This document shows, in pieces, positions 1 through 11,460 of a stretch of DNA of 64,000 bases; the stretch's first letter is position 1; every line of letters begins with the position of its first letter. The stretch is from contig OV884015.1 of assembly GCA_930367205.1 (NCBI GenBank), positions 108,254,509 through 108,318,508 of the forward strand, in the 5' to 3' direction. Origin of the DNA: Acanthosoma haemorrhoidale (taxonomy: Eukaryota; Arthropoda; Insecta; Hemiptera; Acanthosomatidae). Position numbers and translations under genes: made by a program. Under the pieces are notes generated by a model that was not told where the DNA came from, did no database searches, and worked only from the letters and a program-made list of their open reading frames with translations.

Positions 1-1566
1 GCCGGTAATGACTGTTGCTGGCTGCCATAAATAGCACAGGCCGCTAATGGTAAAATCAATCCGATCTAATTAGGATTTGGTTCGCTCCTGGCTCCCGGAT
101 CCATTTAATACCTCAGCCATTGAGGCTGCCGTAATAAATTAACTCTTATATATCTTTCATTCTACGGACTTATCTCTTTGTAACCGATGTTCTCATTAAT
201 GATCATCACCGATTATCGATAGCTCCATATCTGCTCCAAAGTACGTGCTGTCCTCTTTATATCTCGTCCTCACATCTCTAAAACATATCATCTAAAACAA
301 GGGAACACTGAAGTCCTCAAATGTAGAAATATCGACTTCATTTAATGTGAGAAGTTTATATTTGAGCATCTGAACTCGAATACTACCGCATTAATCTTAA
401 AGGTAATTCAGTACAATTATACAAAAGATTATAAGACATGCTTACATTTTCTTCTGTCAAGCCTTGAAATCTTATTTTAAAACTCAGAAAAAACTCCCTC
501 ATGGACTTAATCGAGAACAGATATTTCTACTTGAAGCGCCGGGACGTCTAAATACGCTTCAAGGGGAATTGTTAATGTGTTGTTTAACAATTCTACAAAA
601 GGACTTGTCGTTTATATTTACTACATGAACCAGTGGTTCCATTTCGACGCTTCGAGAACCCAAATCACAACCTCTAAGAAAACCTTGAGGGAAATCTCGG
701 GTACCTACGTCCCGTCCTTCCTTCTACCTCTCTTATGTTTCTGATACCATCTCGCCATTCTTTCACAGGCGATTGTTGTTTGTGGTTTCCGTGATTTTTA
801 ACCTTGTTGTATAAGTACGAGAAGTAATAGTCAATGAAGTAGGGATGACAACGTTCGTGTAGAAGGAGTAACCATATTCTGATCAGGGAAGAACATGAAG
901 CATTATCCCCGAATATCTTTGACTACTTCAATATCAGTTTGAACTCGTTCGGCTATATTTTGTAAATGAAGAGTGATAAGCGGATGTATAGCTGTAGTGC
1001 TGAGGTGAGTCTATATATATAATTTTTGAAAACGAAAGTTAAAAATGAAACATTTGACAGTTATGTTACAAAAATATACTTAGATAATAAAATTATATTT
1101 AGATAGTCCATTTTATCTAACGATATTCCTTCAGGAAGTACTATGTTATATTGTTTCTATTCCTTGTAAATATATTGTTAACGCGATATTACATAAGTTT
1201 GTTGTGATGTTTAGTTTTTTTTTTTAATTACAATACTAAATAGCCTCAAAATTGGGCACATTTATGTATATAATGATATTTTGAAAGTAAATTCCCATCT
1301 AACCTTATCCATTAAAGTTTTACAACTCTAAGACTCACAGGTTAGATCTAGCGTCATAAATTATGTCGTTTTTTTTTTCAAATCTTCATATGGAAGAGGG
1401 TTCGCGTCCACTCTCGTGACTAAATGTAATAGAATACTTGCCGGTGTCCGTTATTTTTTATTCTGTTATAAAATTTTGAATAGATGAATAGGCTGTTTTT
1501 TGAACCAGGTTGTAAGTGGAGATTGAACGGAATCTCCGGCATCCTCCTTTCTAATTTCTCATGGCG
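1..1566. other. AT-rich DNA, no gene recognised
   Basis: I see no intact gene or recognisable element here. On the minus strand at about 500-1000 there are short stretches that read like decayed protein, for example LLNNTLTIPLEAYLDVPAL near 540-600, but they are broken by stops and frame changes and match no family I know. T runs occur near 1210 and 1370. Confidence 0.5.
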
Positions 1567-1890
1567 TCAAATGTCAATCTCCATCTTTACCTTTAATTCA
1601 TGATATTCGCATACAATGCCCTTCATGCTTGTTGCTGATATAGCAACAACGTTTTTGTTTACCGGGTCAATGTAGGAATCCACTTCTTTATCCATCATCA
1701 CCGCGTTATTTAACACTTTAAACTCTACGCCTGATGTTCCTCCATACGCTTTCCAGGAGAGAACTGACAACTTCGGCGAGTTGACGGACCATAGTCACAA
1801 GTCTTTCGTTTCCGATGATGACCTTACCTTGATCGTCAACAAATCCGGCAACCTTTCTGTATATGTGATCCTGTTTATTTGTTACTTAAG
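1567..1890 (-). pseudogene. unrecognised decayed coding-like segment
   Basis: I do not recognise this protein. From about 1770 down to 1567 the minus strand is open for 67 codons with a mixed, non-repetitive composition, ending in VKMEIDI and a stop. Just upstream, at about 1870-1760, a different frame reads GKVIIGNERLVTMVRQLAE, which also looks like real protein. The two frames do not join, so at least one frameshift separates them. A gypsy-like gag pseudogene lies upstream on the same strand at 2492-3220, so this could be a later part of the same element or of an unrelated integrated element. No protease, reverse transcriptase or integrase motif was seen. Confidence 0.3.
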
Positions 1891-2491
1891 TTGGCACCAA
1901 TGCGGCTATCTCCTGTTTCTTGGGTGAGTTTGATAAGGAATGTTTTAGTCTCTTTGAGGCGACCCTGACGTCCGGAAGAGACGGAAATCCAAATGCCTGT
2001 TGGTACCCTGGTGAAAATTATTTTGATTTGTTATGTTTTCTTACACATTTTGGGAGAATATATATATTATGTTCCTTTTTATCAACTTATGTATATAAAC
2101 TGAACCATTCAAATCTTCATACAATATTTATTAATATTTATTTTATCTATTAATTAGTTAAAACCGGCACCAAACACTACGCAGACTTCCATAACTACAA
2201 AATTTATTATATTATACATTAACATGAGTGGCTTATTTACTCTTTGAAAATTGATCTTATAAATTTTATAAATTAAACACTAACATACTAATTATTCTTA
2301 ATAACGCTCTAAAAAAACAAACATCAAATACATAACAGACATCCACAAAACATTCAGGACAGCAACTCAGCCTCTTTTCCTCAACGGCTTCTTCATCTCG
2401 AGTCCTCTCTCTCTCTGCTCTCTCACTCCCTCGACACTGGCTCACCATCAGTGCTCCAGGCAACTGGAGTTGGCAACCTTCCGAAGCTCAT
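1891..2491. other. no gene recognised
   Basis: AT-rich sequence with a pyrimidine-rich block near 2360-2450. No element boundary or coding motif is visible. Confidence 0.45.
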
Positions 2492-3220
2492 TCAGTGGGC
2501 AATCTCAGCCACTACACAAACTCCAGCTGATAATGATGTTTCATTTAGATTAATTAATTTTTTTTTCACAAATAAATTTTTCTTTCTGTATTCTATTTCC
2601 GGATGATAAATATTTGGCCATCCTAAATTTTCACAAATAGAACAGGGTTTCTTTAAAGCAGAGCTGGTTATTTTATTTAATTTATCGATTTTCTGTTTTG
2701 ATTTTCCCCACGTTATGCTCATACGTTGATTTGGTGTATCGTTGTTCTTCATTCGGGAAAATGAATTCATTCTCCTCAGTGGTATAAACAGTTTTTCAAT
2801 ACTTGTTATTTCTTCTCTGTCTGATTCATTTTGTACTGCCAATGGTAGTCCCACAACAATCATATTGATTCTTGAAAAAAACTGCACTTTGGCTTTCCAC
2901 TTCCAAACATAACCTTTCTTTTGCTAATGCGTAATCGACCAATGAGCCTCCTAAATATTTAAAACTATTTGCTTTCCTATGCTTTGACCAACCTTTATCT
3001 ATGAAAACTGTTAAAAAAGATTTTTTCCATTCAGACCGATTTACTAGACCTATCTTTATTAAATTTGCCTCATACCAATCTTTGGCTGGGCCGTCTACAA
3101 TAAACGAAGGATTTCAATAATCTTAGTAACACAAGTCACGTTGTGCCTCATACATTCAGATTCAAAGCGTTCTAACCAATCTGAGGGATTTATCTTGAAA
3201 GTAACCGTTACACGAAAGAC
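2492..3220 (-). pseudogene. gypsy-like LTR retrotransposon gag, degenerate
   Basis: This is a decayed gag (capsid/nucleocapsid) reading frame. In order from 3220 downward the three frames give WLERFESECMRHNV, then DGPAKDWYEANLIK, then FKYLGGSLVDYALAKERL, then IVVGLPLAVQNESDREEI, and last CSICENLGWPNIYHP. This is the usual order of an insect gypsy-type gag: a capsid-like helical region followed by a zinc knuckle. The knuckle keeps its first two Cys and a His, but Tyr stands where the last Cys would be. Frame changes occur near 3112 and near 2880, and no complete start is visible. No LTR, protease or pol was found next to it, so it is an isolated gag relic. The gag identity is fairly secure; the exact clade is not. 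Confidence 0.6.
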
Positions 3221-5060
3221 AGCTAGCTAGATCATCAGCTGGAGTTTACACATATATAAATTAATGTTTATCGAACGAAAAACTCAAATAAAGGTTAGAG
3301 TAATAGGAACAGTTAGAAAGTTGTCACAAGACTGCTTTATTCAATCCGATAATCCTCTATACAGATGTTCGTACACGGATGTTTACATCCCGAAGTTTGG
3401 AGATTATGGCTGGACACTAGGGGTGCTCGGACCTAACTTATAAATAATTATAAATGTCAGTTTCACCAAAGGGAATATGTAGTGCTGAGACAATGTGCCA
3501 TTCATCTTCAATGTTCACATGTGCATACCACGCATTTCAAGCATATAGAAGTTTCTTGGTTCAAATCCTTGGGCTTACATTTAATTTGATTTTATTTTTC
3601 TCCTGAATAACATTGCCTTTTATCCTATAAAAACCCGTCCTTCCTGCCCCAAGTCCGCCCTATCCCAAATTAATTATCTTTTGAACGCCGCCTATAGAGC
3701 CTAAAGAAGATAGATCCGTCAGGTCTGAAGGAGCAGGTCTGGCTGACCGAGGTGATTGATACGGTCGATGGGTCCGATACCTTCCTTGCTGAATAAAACA
3801 TGTGCGAGGTATTAGCCCTGATCCTTCCTGAGTCATCTTCCCGTCAAGTGCGATGCAGAGGGCACCCTCGTCCCTAAGAACGTCGTCTTAGATTTAACTT
3901 CAAGGCATAACGGCGGTATCAACCATCGCTTAGGGTTTGTACTTAACCGTTTTAGAATAGGTTAACTACACTTGATTTACGCCCGAATAAATAACAAATA
4001 AAAAATAATAATAAGTATATACATGTATTCCTACTTGCTTTCGCGTTAGGTAAATCTATAAATAAAATGTTGCTCAAACTTATATTTGATGGAAGTGCTA
4101 AATTGTATTGGTTATGATTATATTAAAATTACAAGCCACCTTTATTGAAACTACATGCTTTAACTATATGATTCTAAATGTATGATGATTCAGAGCAGTA
4201 GTGAGCTAGCTCTGATCAGGACGGTCACTTGAGGATAAATGATCAGCTACTTAAATAAAAAAGGTAGCGCTGACGACCTAGCACCATAGTGCTATCTACT
4301 AACTACATTGGCAACTCATTAATGTCACTAGGGTATTTATAAAAATTGCTACATATTTTAGTTTGTCAGAAGTTCAATTTCATTCGTTCGACCAACTTGT
4401 CGATGCCAAACTGATACATTTTCTGTGTATATTACGTGTTAGCAAAGAAATGAAAAGACAATACCTGATCAAAAGGCGATCTACGGGAAGAGATGAGTGG
4501 GAGAAGAATCCGTGAAAGAAGCAGCAATTAAGGAAGAAGATGAGACAGAAGGATAGTAATGACTTTGTCCAAAGAGATGGGACTATTAACATCGTATTTA
4601 TAACGAGACAACTGAAGGGCAGGCGTCATTATTGTAAGATTGCTGAGGCCCACTCGATACTTATTTCCCCGCTGCCAATATTGCTTTATAACGCTTCAAC
4701 GCCAATCAGATTGGATTCGTGAAAAGAATAATTGTAAATTCCCATCGGGTTTTTTGTACCGATTTCATGACAGAGAAATGTTGATTCAGTCAATATGAAT
4801 AACATGTCTAAGGCTTGGAGGCTCTGACGAGGAGTAGAGAGAAAGCGATTGTGATTTAGGGTGGAACAATATGGCGCTAGTACCATAGGGAGTTGCGATG
4901 CTAAGCTGAGGATCTAGAAAGGTGAGTTTTACGACTGAGCAACAAACGTTAAAGGGCTACATTTGTGAGTTAGCTGAGATGAGAAGTTTACAGCGAAATA
5001 CTGACAATAATAAAACTGGAAAAAATAAAGCGTTACTATTTTATCATTGATTATACGATA
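3221..5060. other. AT-rich DNA, no gene recognised
   Basis: No coding region or transposon was identified. A single GGTTCAAATCC, a perfect Pol III B-box match, occurs on the plus strand near 3559 without a matching A box. A more balanced block at 3620-3930 has no recognised content. Confidence 0.45.
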
Positions 5061-5151
5061 CATAAGTAATGACTTGCTATCCTTAATTAGTGGTGAATTT
5101 CACTTGCAGCTCTATTCAACTTCCCTAGATTAGATTACATATCATTACCTG
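5061..5151 (+). repeat. left 91-bp direct repeat flanking the foldback
   Basis: The sequence from CATAAGTAATGACTTG to CATTACCTG is repeated in direct orientation at 6219-6309. Both copies are exactly 91 bp by my count and differ at about six positions. The left copy ends immediately before the TGTAG terminus of the foldback and the right copy begins immediately after its CTACA terminus. Confidence 0.85.
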
Positions 5152-5451
5152 TGTAGCGACCGCTAATTTCATAAGATAAATCACCCTATACTCTATGGTA
5201 TATATATTGTAAATTAATTTAAACAAATGTAAATAACATTACCAAACCATAAGTCATTTAAATGTTGTATACAATAAAAGACGCAGCTGCAAGGAAATTA
5301 GTTAGAGGCTAGGAACCCTCACCCTCTACCTAGAGCAGGTAGCGACCCAGACAAGGCCTGAGTCACTAAGAGAACAAAGGCCACCGCATACTGGGCAGTC
5401 ATTGGCCACAACAACGAGTCCCATGATTGGGTACTAATGAAGGAAGCCAAC

Positions 5452-5459
5452 TATAAATA
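5452..5459 (+). promoter_or_regulatory. TATA box in left arm
   Basis: TATAAATA lies about 300 bp inside the left terminus, followed by a GC-richer stretch. This position would fit the U3/R boundary of an LTR. The right arm carries its mirror copy. Confidence 0.5.
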
Positions 5460-5905
5460 GACCCGGGTCTTTGCCTGTAAATCATTCTGAAGACGACTCT
5501 CTGACTGGTGACTTGCGGCTGCACTGATGTTCAAGAATTGGCCTTCTCATTAATGAAAACCTCTGGACCTCTCTTCCTAACCTCGCTATGTTTTAGTCCG
5601 GCCTTGTCAGACCCCACACCTTTCTAGTGGGATCCTCTGCCTTCGCCTCGCTAAACCTAGCAGCTCCTCGGGAGACCTCTCTCTCGCGGACAACGGTTGT
5701 TGTGGCCCTACAAATTTACCGATTAGTGTCTCCCACAGAAATCCAGTCTCCCTCTCTCCGGTTCACACTCGCCTTTGGGATCCGCTTAGGAAGAGGGGTC
5801 CAGAGGTTTTCATTAATGAAAAGGCCAAGTCTTGAACAGCAGTGCAGCCGCAAGTCATCAGTTAGGTATCGTCGTGAGAACGATTTACAGGTCCACCCCC
5901 TGGTC

Positions 5906-5913
5906 TATTTATA
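5906..5913 (-). promoter_or_regulatory. TATA box in right arm
   Basis: TATTTATA on the plus strand is TATAAATA on the minus strand, at the same distance from the right terminus as the left-arm TATA box is from the left. The two boxes would drive transcription towards each other across the loop. Confidence 0.5.
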
Positions 5914-6218
5914 GTGGCTTGGCTTCATTAGTATCCAATCATAGGCCTTGTTATTGTGGCCAATGCCAGCCCAGTATGCGGTTGCCTTTGTTCTGTTAGT
6001 GACTTAGGCCTTTGTCCGGGTCGTTACTACCTGCTCTTGGGAAGAGGGTGAGGGTTCCCAGCCTCTAACTAATTACTTGGAGCTGCGTATTTTATTGTTT
6101 ACAATATTTACAATGTCTTATGGTTTGGTAATGTTATTTACATTTGTTTAAATTAATTTACAATATATATACCGTAGAGTATAGGGTAATTTATCCTATG
6201 TAGTTAGCGGTCGCTACA

Positions 6219-6309
6219 CATAAGTAATGACTTGCTATCCTTACTTACTAGTGAATTTAACTTTCAGTTCTATTCAACTTCCCTAGATTAGATTACATAT
6301 CATTACCTG
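6219..6309 (+). repeat. right 91-bp direct repeat flanking the foldback
   Basis: Partner of 5061-5151. It starts directly after the CTACA end of the right arm and ends in CATTACCTG, after which unique sequence (CATTTTCTATAAAC) follows. Confidence 0.85.
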
Positions 6310-8643
6310 CATTTTCTATAAACTATCCTGGTCCTATCTCATCATTACATTGAGAAGGAATAGAAGTACTGGATTTTCTGGGTTATGTAGGACTGTAATT
6401 GAAGTCTTACCTTCTATGATGGACGAAAACCTGTGTTTTTAGTTAAATGGTTTGGTTGGGCTATGTCTTGCTATATGTCCAGAATTTATTGCTATATTTA
6501 TTATCATTCTGAGTTCTTTGAACAAATAATTGCGTATTCTCAAAGGCTGATAAAGAAACTTTGGTTCATTTCATACTATTCATCTCTTTCACAGCTCTAC
6601 TGTCTGTCATTTCACTTTTGTTGTGACAGCGGACGTAGATTGGTGAGCCTGAATTGAGCTATTTCACTATTTACCTGAGAACTGTGACACGATAACTTTA
6701 TTGCATAAGGGATTCGCTTGGATGCTTGTTGACTTACATCGTCAAAATAATTCGGGCGGTGATTAACAAAATACCGGGTGCTCTGGATTAATCCCTCCCT
6801 CGGCCGAAGGCGTGGGGAATCGGGGAGAATTTTAAGAGGGACCCGTCTCCTCTTATATTTATTCCCTGTTCCATTTGTCCTTATGAAATATTCAAGTCTC
6901 CTGTCACTTTGCACCGAGACTCCCTTTTCTCAACAGTTTATGATTTCTTTTTTGGCATAAATTAAATATAAACATTGGAATGTATTTTCAAATAAAATCT
7001 ACTTTTTTTTTCTCTCTCATGAGGCAATATGAATCAATTACAATTATTTTCATAGAAAGCGTTTTATACGCTCTATAACGTGCGCGTACTAGGTTGGTAG
7101 AAAAGCATTGTGCATAAAACTACAAAATTTAATATTAATACATGTTAAGCTCCATATTGTATCGTCTGGTCACATTCGGACCCCGGGTTTCTCTCTCGTG
7201 TAATTCTTCATTCTTGACTCTGAGGTCTTTTTTTTATTTTATTTTAGCTTCATCTTTATGTCTTTTTGCCATAAATTGGATACGACGATGTTTTATGAAA
7301 CATAACAGAGTACAGAGAGAGCGATAGTCTCATTGAGAGGCCTCTCTAACTAGGTGTGATTACCATCACCATGATTACCATCGGTGGGGGGGGGGCTACC
7401 GGCAGGGAAAGCATGGATTTAAAAAGAACGAATCTAAAAAATCCCCCAAAAAAGAAGAATTATTCATGAAATAAATTTATATAAGTTGTTTTGAAGAAAT
7501 AGATATCTCTTACCGAATCATTAAAATTGACAGTAATACAATAAATACAGTGACGAAGTAAGTCTCGTCCATTCTAGGATCGATTAGGGAAGCACTTATC
7601 GGTGGTAAAGGGCGCCATCTATGTCTTGTAGTAGACCAGCAATCAGCCTCTCCTACCACTATGTCTGAGATGGGGCTACATAGGCCTAGCCCTGTTTGTC
7701 CAGTACTGTTTCAGCTAGGGATCCCCCCACAGCTAGGGACAGGCCCTTTGGAGGATATGGCACTAAGATTTAGGTCCGCGGGAGACCCCCCCCCTCAGTG
7801 TAGAGGAAACTCTAACGCACTCTGAAGAGGTTCGCAAGAAACATATCGGGTTCAATTCATAGAAAGATTTCTGAACTACCCCTCACTATTGTTCAAATCA
7901 GCTTCCAGTCACTTATGGCATTCATCGCAAAAGTCAATTCTAATGGCTCCAAGGACAGCATCCCTATATAGCAGAAAACACCAAGAGGAGGGTATTTGCA
8001 AAAGCCTTGACATCGCAACTAAGAAAGTGAAACATTTTCTACCTATGACGGGCATTGGACACTTCTAGGAAGTTCTCTAATGAGGAAAAATGAACTAAAT
8101 GTTAGTCCCCCCCCCCCTCCCAGATCTTGGTTGGACTGGTTCGGAAATTGGTTGGACCGAGCTACTTATAGGTGCCAGGAGGAGAATACTATTAGTATGC
8201 AAGGTGCTGGTTAACCTTAAAACCTTGAGAATATTTTTCTAGTAATTTTCTTCAAAGTAGGGACCCTCTGAACGACGTTTCTAAACTCCTAAATGTTGTT
8301 CAAAACGAATTATGCGCTAAAGTCTTTAATCGGGGATGATAATCAAAGCAAGGTTTCGCGAAGGGCGTTTTAGTGCATTTTTAAAATACATTGCACAAAC
8401 ACCCACTAAATTACTTGCTTTATTATAGAAAAACAATTGATAAATAAAAATACTATCCAAAATAGCAGCCTAATGACGTATAGGGGTTTAAAAGCCTGCT
8501 ACGACCGGAAGAAGAGAAAATAATGAAACCAATACAGCATGATCAGCGTTGCCGTGAACCAGGGGGTGGTGCGTGGCAGTAATTACTGCCTGAGACACCG
8601 GGGTAGCTTTTGAGGCTCCGTAACGAATACTGAGGTCTTTAAT
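6310..8643. other. no gene recognised
   Basis: Mostly AT-rich DNA with more balanced blocks at about 6600-6960 and 7560-8150. A G10 run lies at 7386-7395, C9 at 7786-7794 and C11 at 8107-8117. No transposon end was identified. Confidence 0.45.
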
Positions 8644-8850
8644 AATTAATGCGAGTCCATTGACATTCAGGACATTTGGTGGTCACCGCCTCCGAAAGGA
8701 CAAAAGCACCCTCACTTACCACCCCGGTAGAAGAAGGAGTGGGTGTGGGTTTAGGGAGCCGATTGGGAACATTGTCATGAGGTACTTCTTCATTCATAGC
8801 CATAGGATCTTCTACATGTCTAACGCATGTACAGATAGCTTCTCATATTG
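8644..8850 (-). other. open segment with a splice-donor-like site
   Basis: The minus strand is open for roughly 68 codons. It reads EAICTCVRHVEDPMAMNEEV at its start, then a Pro/Thr/Ser-rich stretch, then KCPECQWTRIN before a stop. It lies in a block of more balanced base composition. Within it, GGGGTGGTAAGTGAG at about 8713-8727 is a strong match to a eukaryotic 5' splice site, and AG dinucleotides after pyrimidine-rich sequence lie upstream near 8800 and 8845. It could be a host exon of about 90-130 bp or chance. The C-x2-C pair would fall in the intron if that donor is used. I do not recognise the protein. Confidence 0.22.
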
Positions 8851-9151
8851 GAGAAGTTATTGTTGAAAATAGAATTTAAATTATTTATAAGCATAGAAGG
8901 AAATGTGCCAAAAATGCACTATTTTGCATATTTTGCCCCTCACACACTAATTATGCCCAAAATATGTTTAATTTTACCCTTTCGCAATTTTAATGTGAAT
9001 AACTGTACCATGATAACTTACTATGATGAATCTAAAGTACGCTGTTGTTCAACTTACTTTGTGGTTTATTGGTTTAAGCAATTTTGGTTAGTTCATAAAA
9101 CCCTTTTACTTATTCGATTATATTTTTAAAATAGTTTAATACTTTATTTGG
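8851..9151. other. AT-rich DNA, no gene recognised
   Basis: Nothing recognised. AT-rich sequence running into the T tract of the next element. Confidence 0.5.
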
Positions 9152-9393
9152 TTTTTTTTTTTTTTTTTTTTTTTTTTTCTTAGCTCTCAAACCTATAAAA
9201 TAGGATGTGGGAAAATTATTTTGGGCTAATGAGTGCCTTTCACTAAGGGGAGTCCCCCATTTGAAGGATGTATGAGAAGGATATAGGGTGGGGTATGCCT
9301 AAAGGAGGCGGGTGGAATCAGGAAGGTAGTGAGAGTCTACCGAGGGTGGAGCCTAGGGGTACCTAGGCAAGGGTATCTCTTAGCTAAAACTTT
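9152..9393 (-). mobile_element. 3' end of a Jockey-like non-LTR element, with poly(A)
   Basis: A run of 27 T at 9152-9178 is a poly(A) tail on the minus strand. The adjoining sequence, containing AGGGGAGTCC and CACTAAGGGG blocks and a CCTAGGGGTACCTAGG motif, is shared with 11285-11460 and 34960-35085 in the opposite orientation. It is more distantly similar to 26165-26360 and 36400-36620, where a Jockey reverse transcriptase lies upstream. This copy is strongly 5'-truncated and contains only the 3' untranslated region. Confidence 0.65.
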
Positions 9394-9929
9394 ATTTGGC
9401 AATTAAAAGTTCATTATCGTATGGAAAATACTAAAATTTGAGATGGGAGAGAGATTGTCATGAGTTATGTCTTACTTCTCCTTACGAGTTCCACCGGATT
9501 AAGGCAGGCAAAAGCTTAAAAATTATTTTATATCCATCTTTCATTATGCTACATTAGTGAGGTTTTCAACCTCTTAAAACTAAAAATCTTTTGATTTGAA
9601 GACTGGTCCGCAGTTCGTCAAACAAGACTAGTAGCACTGTTCACAGGGTTTACTGTGTTTCTAAATCTACATAAATACATCGTACAAATAATACCAACGA
9701 ATATAAAATGGATTATATATCGTCATGAATAAGTTCATTGTTGAACGGTTTCAGTTGAAATGTGGAAAGCAAATATATATTTCCAAGAGGTATTGTGACG
9801 TTCTGTGAATACTATAATTAGTGTGTATTTATTAAACTATTAGGGATGTTAGCCACTTAATATATTCTGCTTGTTCTGGATTCGAGATTAAACAGTCCAG
9901 GTGTGACAATGACAATCATTCACATTACC
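9394..9929. other. no gene recognised
   Basis: AT-rich DNA without recognised features. Confidence 0.5.
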
Positions 9930-10380
9930 TAAGCTATGAGTAATTTGAAGTTAAATTATTATTAATAAAGTTTAATATATCTGGTTTTAAAAAATACTTA
10001 TTACACAATTAAGTTTATTGTGGTATATGAAAAATAATATAAAACCGTTGAAACAAGATATTAATTATTTAAAGTCGTTTAAATAAATGTCAATAAAAAA
10101 ATGAGATTTGTAGTTATTAAATGAAAGAAATTTTTGACTCCTTTAGTACAAGTTTAAAATTGATGATGAATGGATAGATGCTGTTCAGTTATATATGGTA
10201 GCCATCAACACCTAATTGTTTTGGGCAAAAATTTACTTGTATTTAACTATCGCTTGTCCTGCAGCTAGAGCTGTAGATGTGCTTACAATTAAAAAAAAAA
10301 TGAATGATTAAATAAATGATACAAACCAAATGTTCGCATTGAAATTAAAAGTTCATTCATTCTTTTTTTCTGTTTCTAAC
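9930..10380 (+). repeat. diverged direct duplication, copy 1
   Basis: This segment and 12020-12475 share an ordered series of blocks in the same orientation: an AATAAAG...TATATCTG block, a TTTAGTACAAGTTT block, an AGTTATATAT block and an identical TGTTCGCATTGAAATTAAAA block. Spacing is conserved with small indels. It is an old local duplication about 2.1 kb apart, or two copies of an unnamed repeat. No coding content was seen. Confidence 0.6.
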
Positions 10381-10859
10381 TATTGTTTCCACTTGAGAGC
10401 AGAAACAGTTATTTCAGGTTAGGTGAGGATAAGTCAGTATTCAAAAGCTTAAAACATATATTATTTTCTTGTGATGAAGGTATGTATTCTTGAAAACTGG
10501 TTTCGTCGCTGTTAGCATCTGCAGTTAAAATCTGTAGGATATGTTTGTTTTTTTTTGATTCACAAAGAATGGAAGAATCTAGACATGTGTGATGGAACCC
10601 ATATTGTTTATAACCGCACTGATTTGAATACATTCTTAAGTAATGCTGTTGTACGCTTCCTACAATACTTTAGCTTGTTATTGCTCACCGTAAATTCTAA
10701 CTTATAATACTGGAAGTTGAATATATTACTAATATTATTAAGTAAGTTAGAGATACTTTAAAAACTCACTGCAGAGTGCGAAAAGGCATTTGATAAGTAG
10801 CAAATATAATTGTCGCTGGAGCTTCATATTAATAATTTATTATTATTGTAGGGAAAGTG
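10381..10859. other. no gene recognised
   Basis: A 74-codon minus-strand frame at 10409-10633 shows no recognisable motif and is probably chance. Confidence 0.4.
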
Positions 10860-11165
10860 GCGGTGTTTTTGTTTTTTAACCGCAAACCTTCTTACCTTAA
10901 TGCGGGGTGGGACCTTAATTATCCTTAATAGTGTCCACTGGAGAAAAAATAAATTGGTTGTCCTTTACCAACACCGATGTCCGGGTGCCGTGGTCGTTAT
11001 AACCGTGGTCGAACATCAATGGTCTGAACCCTGGGTCACGGCATCCATGTGTCAGTAGAATTCAGAATATGTCGATGGGTTTTTGACGATAGCCCCGGAG
11101 AAACCACCGTTGGAAAACACAGCCGTGGACTCACTCAGTCGGAATCGAACCAAGCGATAAGATAA
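10860..11165 (-). repeat. possible tRNA-derived SINE
   Basis: Reading the minus strand from about 11160, GGTTCGATTCC is a perfect Pol III B-box match. It is followed by a GC-rich body with GGTTTCTCCGGGG, a phrase resembling the core of some tRNA-derived SINEs. Base composition is clearly richer in GC than the flanks. No convincing A box lies upstream and no second copy was found in this window, so this may be a 5'-truncated SINE or unrelated sequence. Confidence 0.35.
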
Positions 11166-11284
11166 CAATACGCTGGTCTTTATTCGTTTTACGTAAATAA
11201 ACTCGTCCTCCCGCTATCATTTATTTAACTTGTTATATGATGTTAATAATAATAGTAGTAATTTAAATTATTTGGCCGACTTCA

Positions 11285-11460
11285 AACCAATGGCTAGTAC
11301 CCCTAGGCTCCATCATAGGTAGACTCTCGCTACCTTCCCGAATCCACCCGCCTTCTTTAGGCATCCCACACCCCATATCCTTCTTATACATCCTTCAAAC
11401 AGGACTCCCCTTAGTGAAAGGCACTAATCAATCCAAAATGAGAGCTATGAAAAAAAAAAA
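11285..11460 (+). mobile_element. 3' end of Jockey-like element, inverted copy of 9152-9393
   Basis: The plus strand carries the CCCCTAGGCTCC, TAGACTCTCGCTACCTTCC and CTCCCCTTAGTGAAAGGCAC blocks seen in reverse at 9152-9393, and ends in AGAGCTATG followed by an A run. It is a 5'-truncated 3' UTR with a short poly(A) tail. With the copy at 9152-9393 it forms an inverted pair about 2 kb apart. Confidence 0.65.

Larger units (their letters stand above)
5152..6218. mobile_element. foldback element with inverted LTR-like arms
   Basis: Two long arms in inverted orientation (about 5152-5585 and 5786-6218) surround a central segment of about 200 bp. Both arms read inward from TGTAGCGACCGCTAA. The outer 95 bases of the two arms differ at only about five positions, and similarity continues past the TATA boxes to the CATTAATGAAAACCTCTGG motif. 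The arms resemble the LTR-like sequence at 33022-33850, so they may be LTRs arranged head to head. The loop encodes nothing I recognise; the long frame at 5627-5914 crosses the loop and right arm and looks incidental. The element could be foldback-type DNA or a rearranged pair of solo LTRs. The inverted structure is directly visible; the mechanism is inferred. Confidence 0.8.

Noticed and set aside
3559..3569. Isolated GGTTCAAATCC (B-box match)
   Set aside because: No A box, terminator or repeat partner nearby; a single 11-mer is weak evidence for a Pol III gene.
5627..5914. 95-codon open frame in the foldback
   Set aside because: It crosses the loop and right arm, has no recognisable motif, and its frame is not kept in the mirrored left arm.
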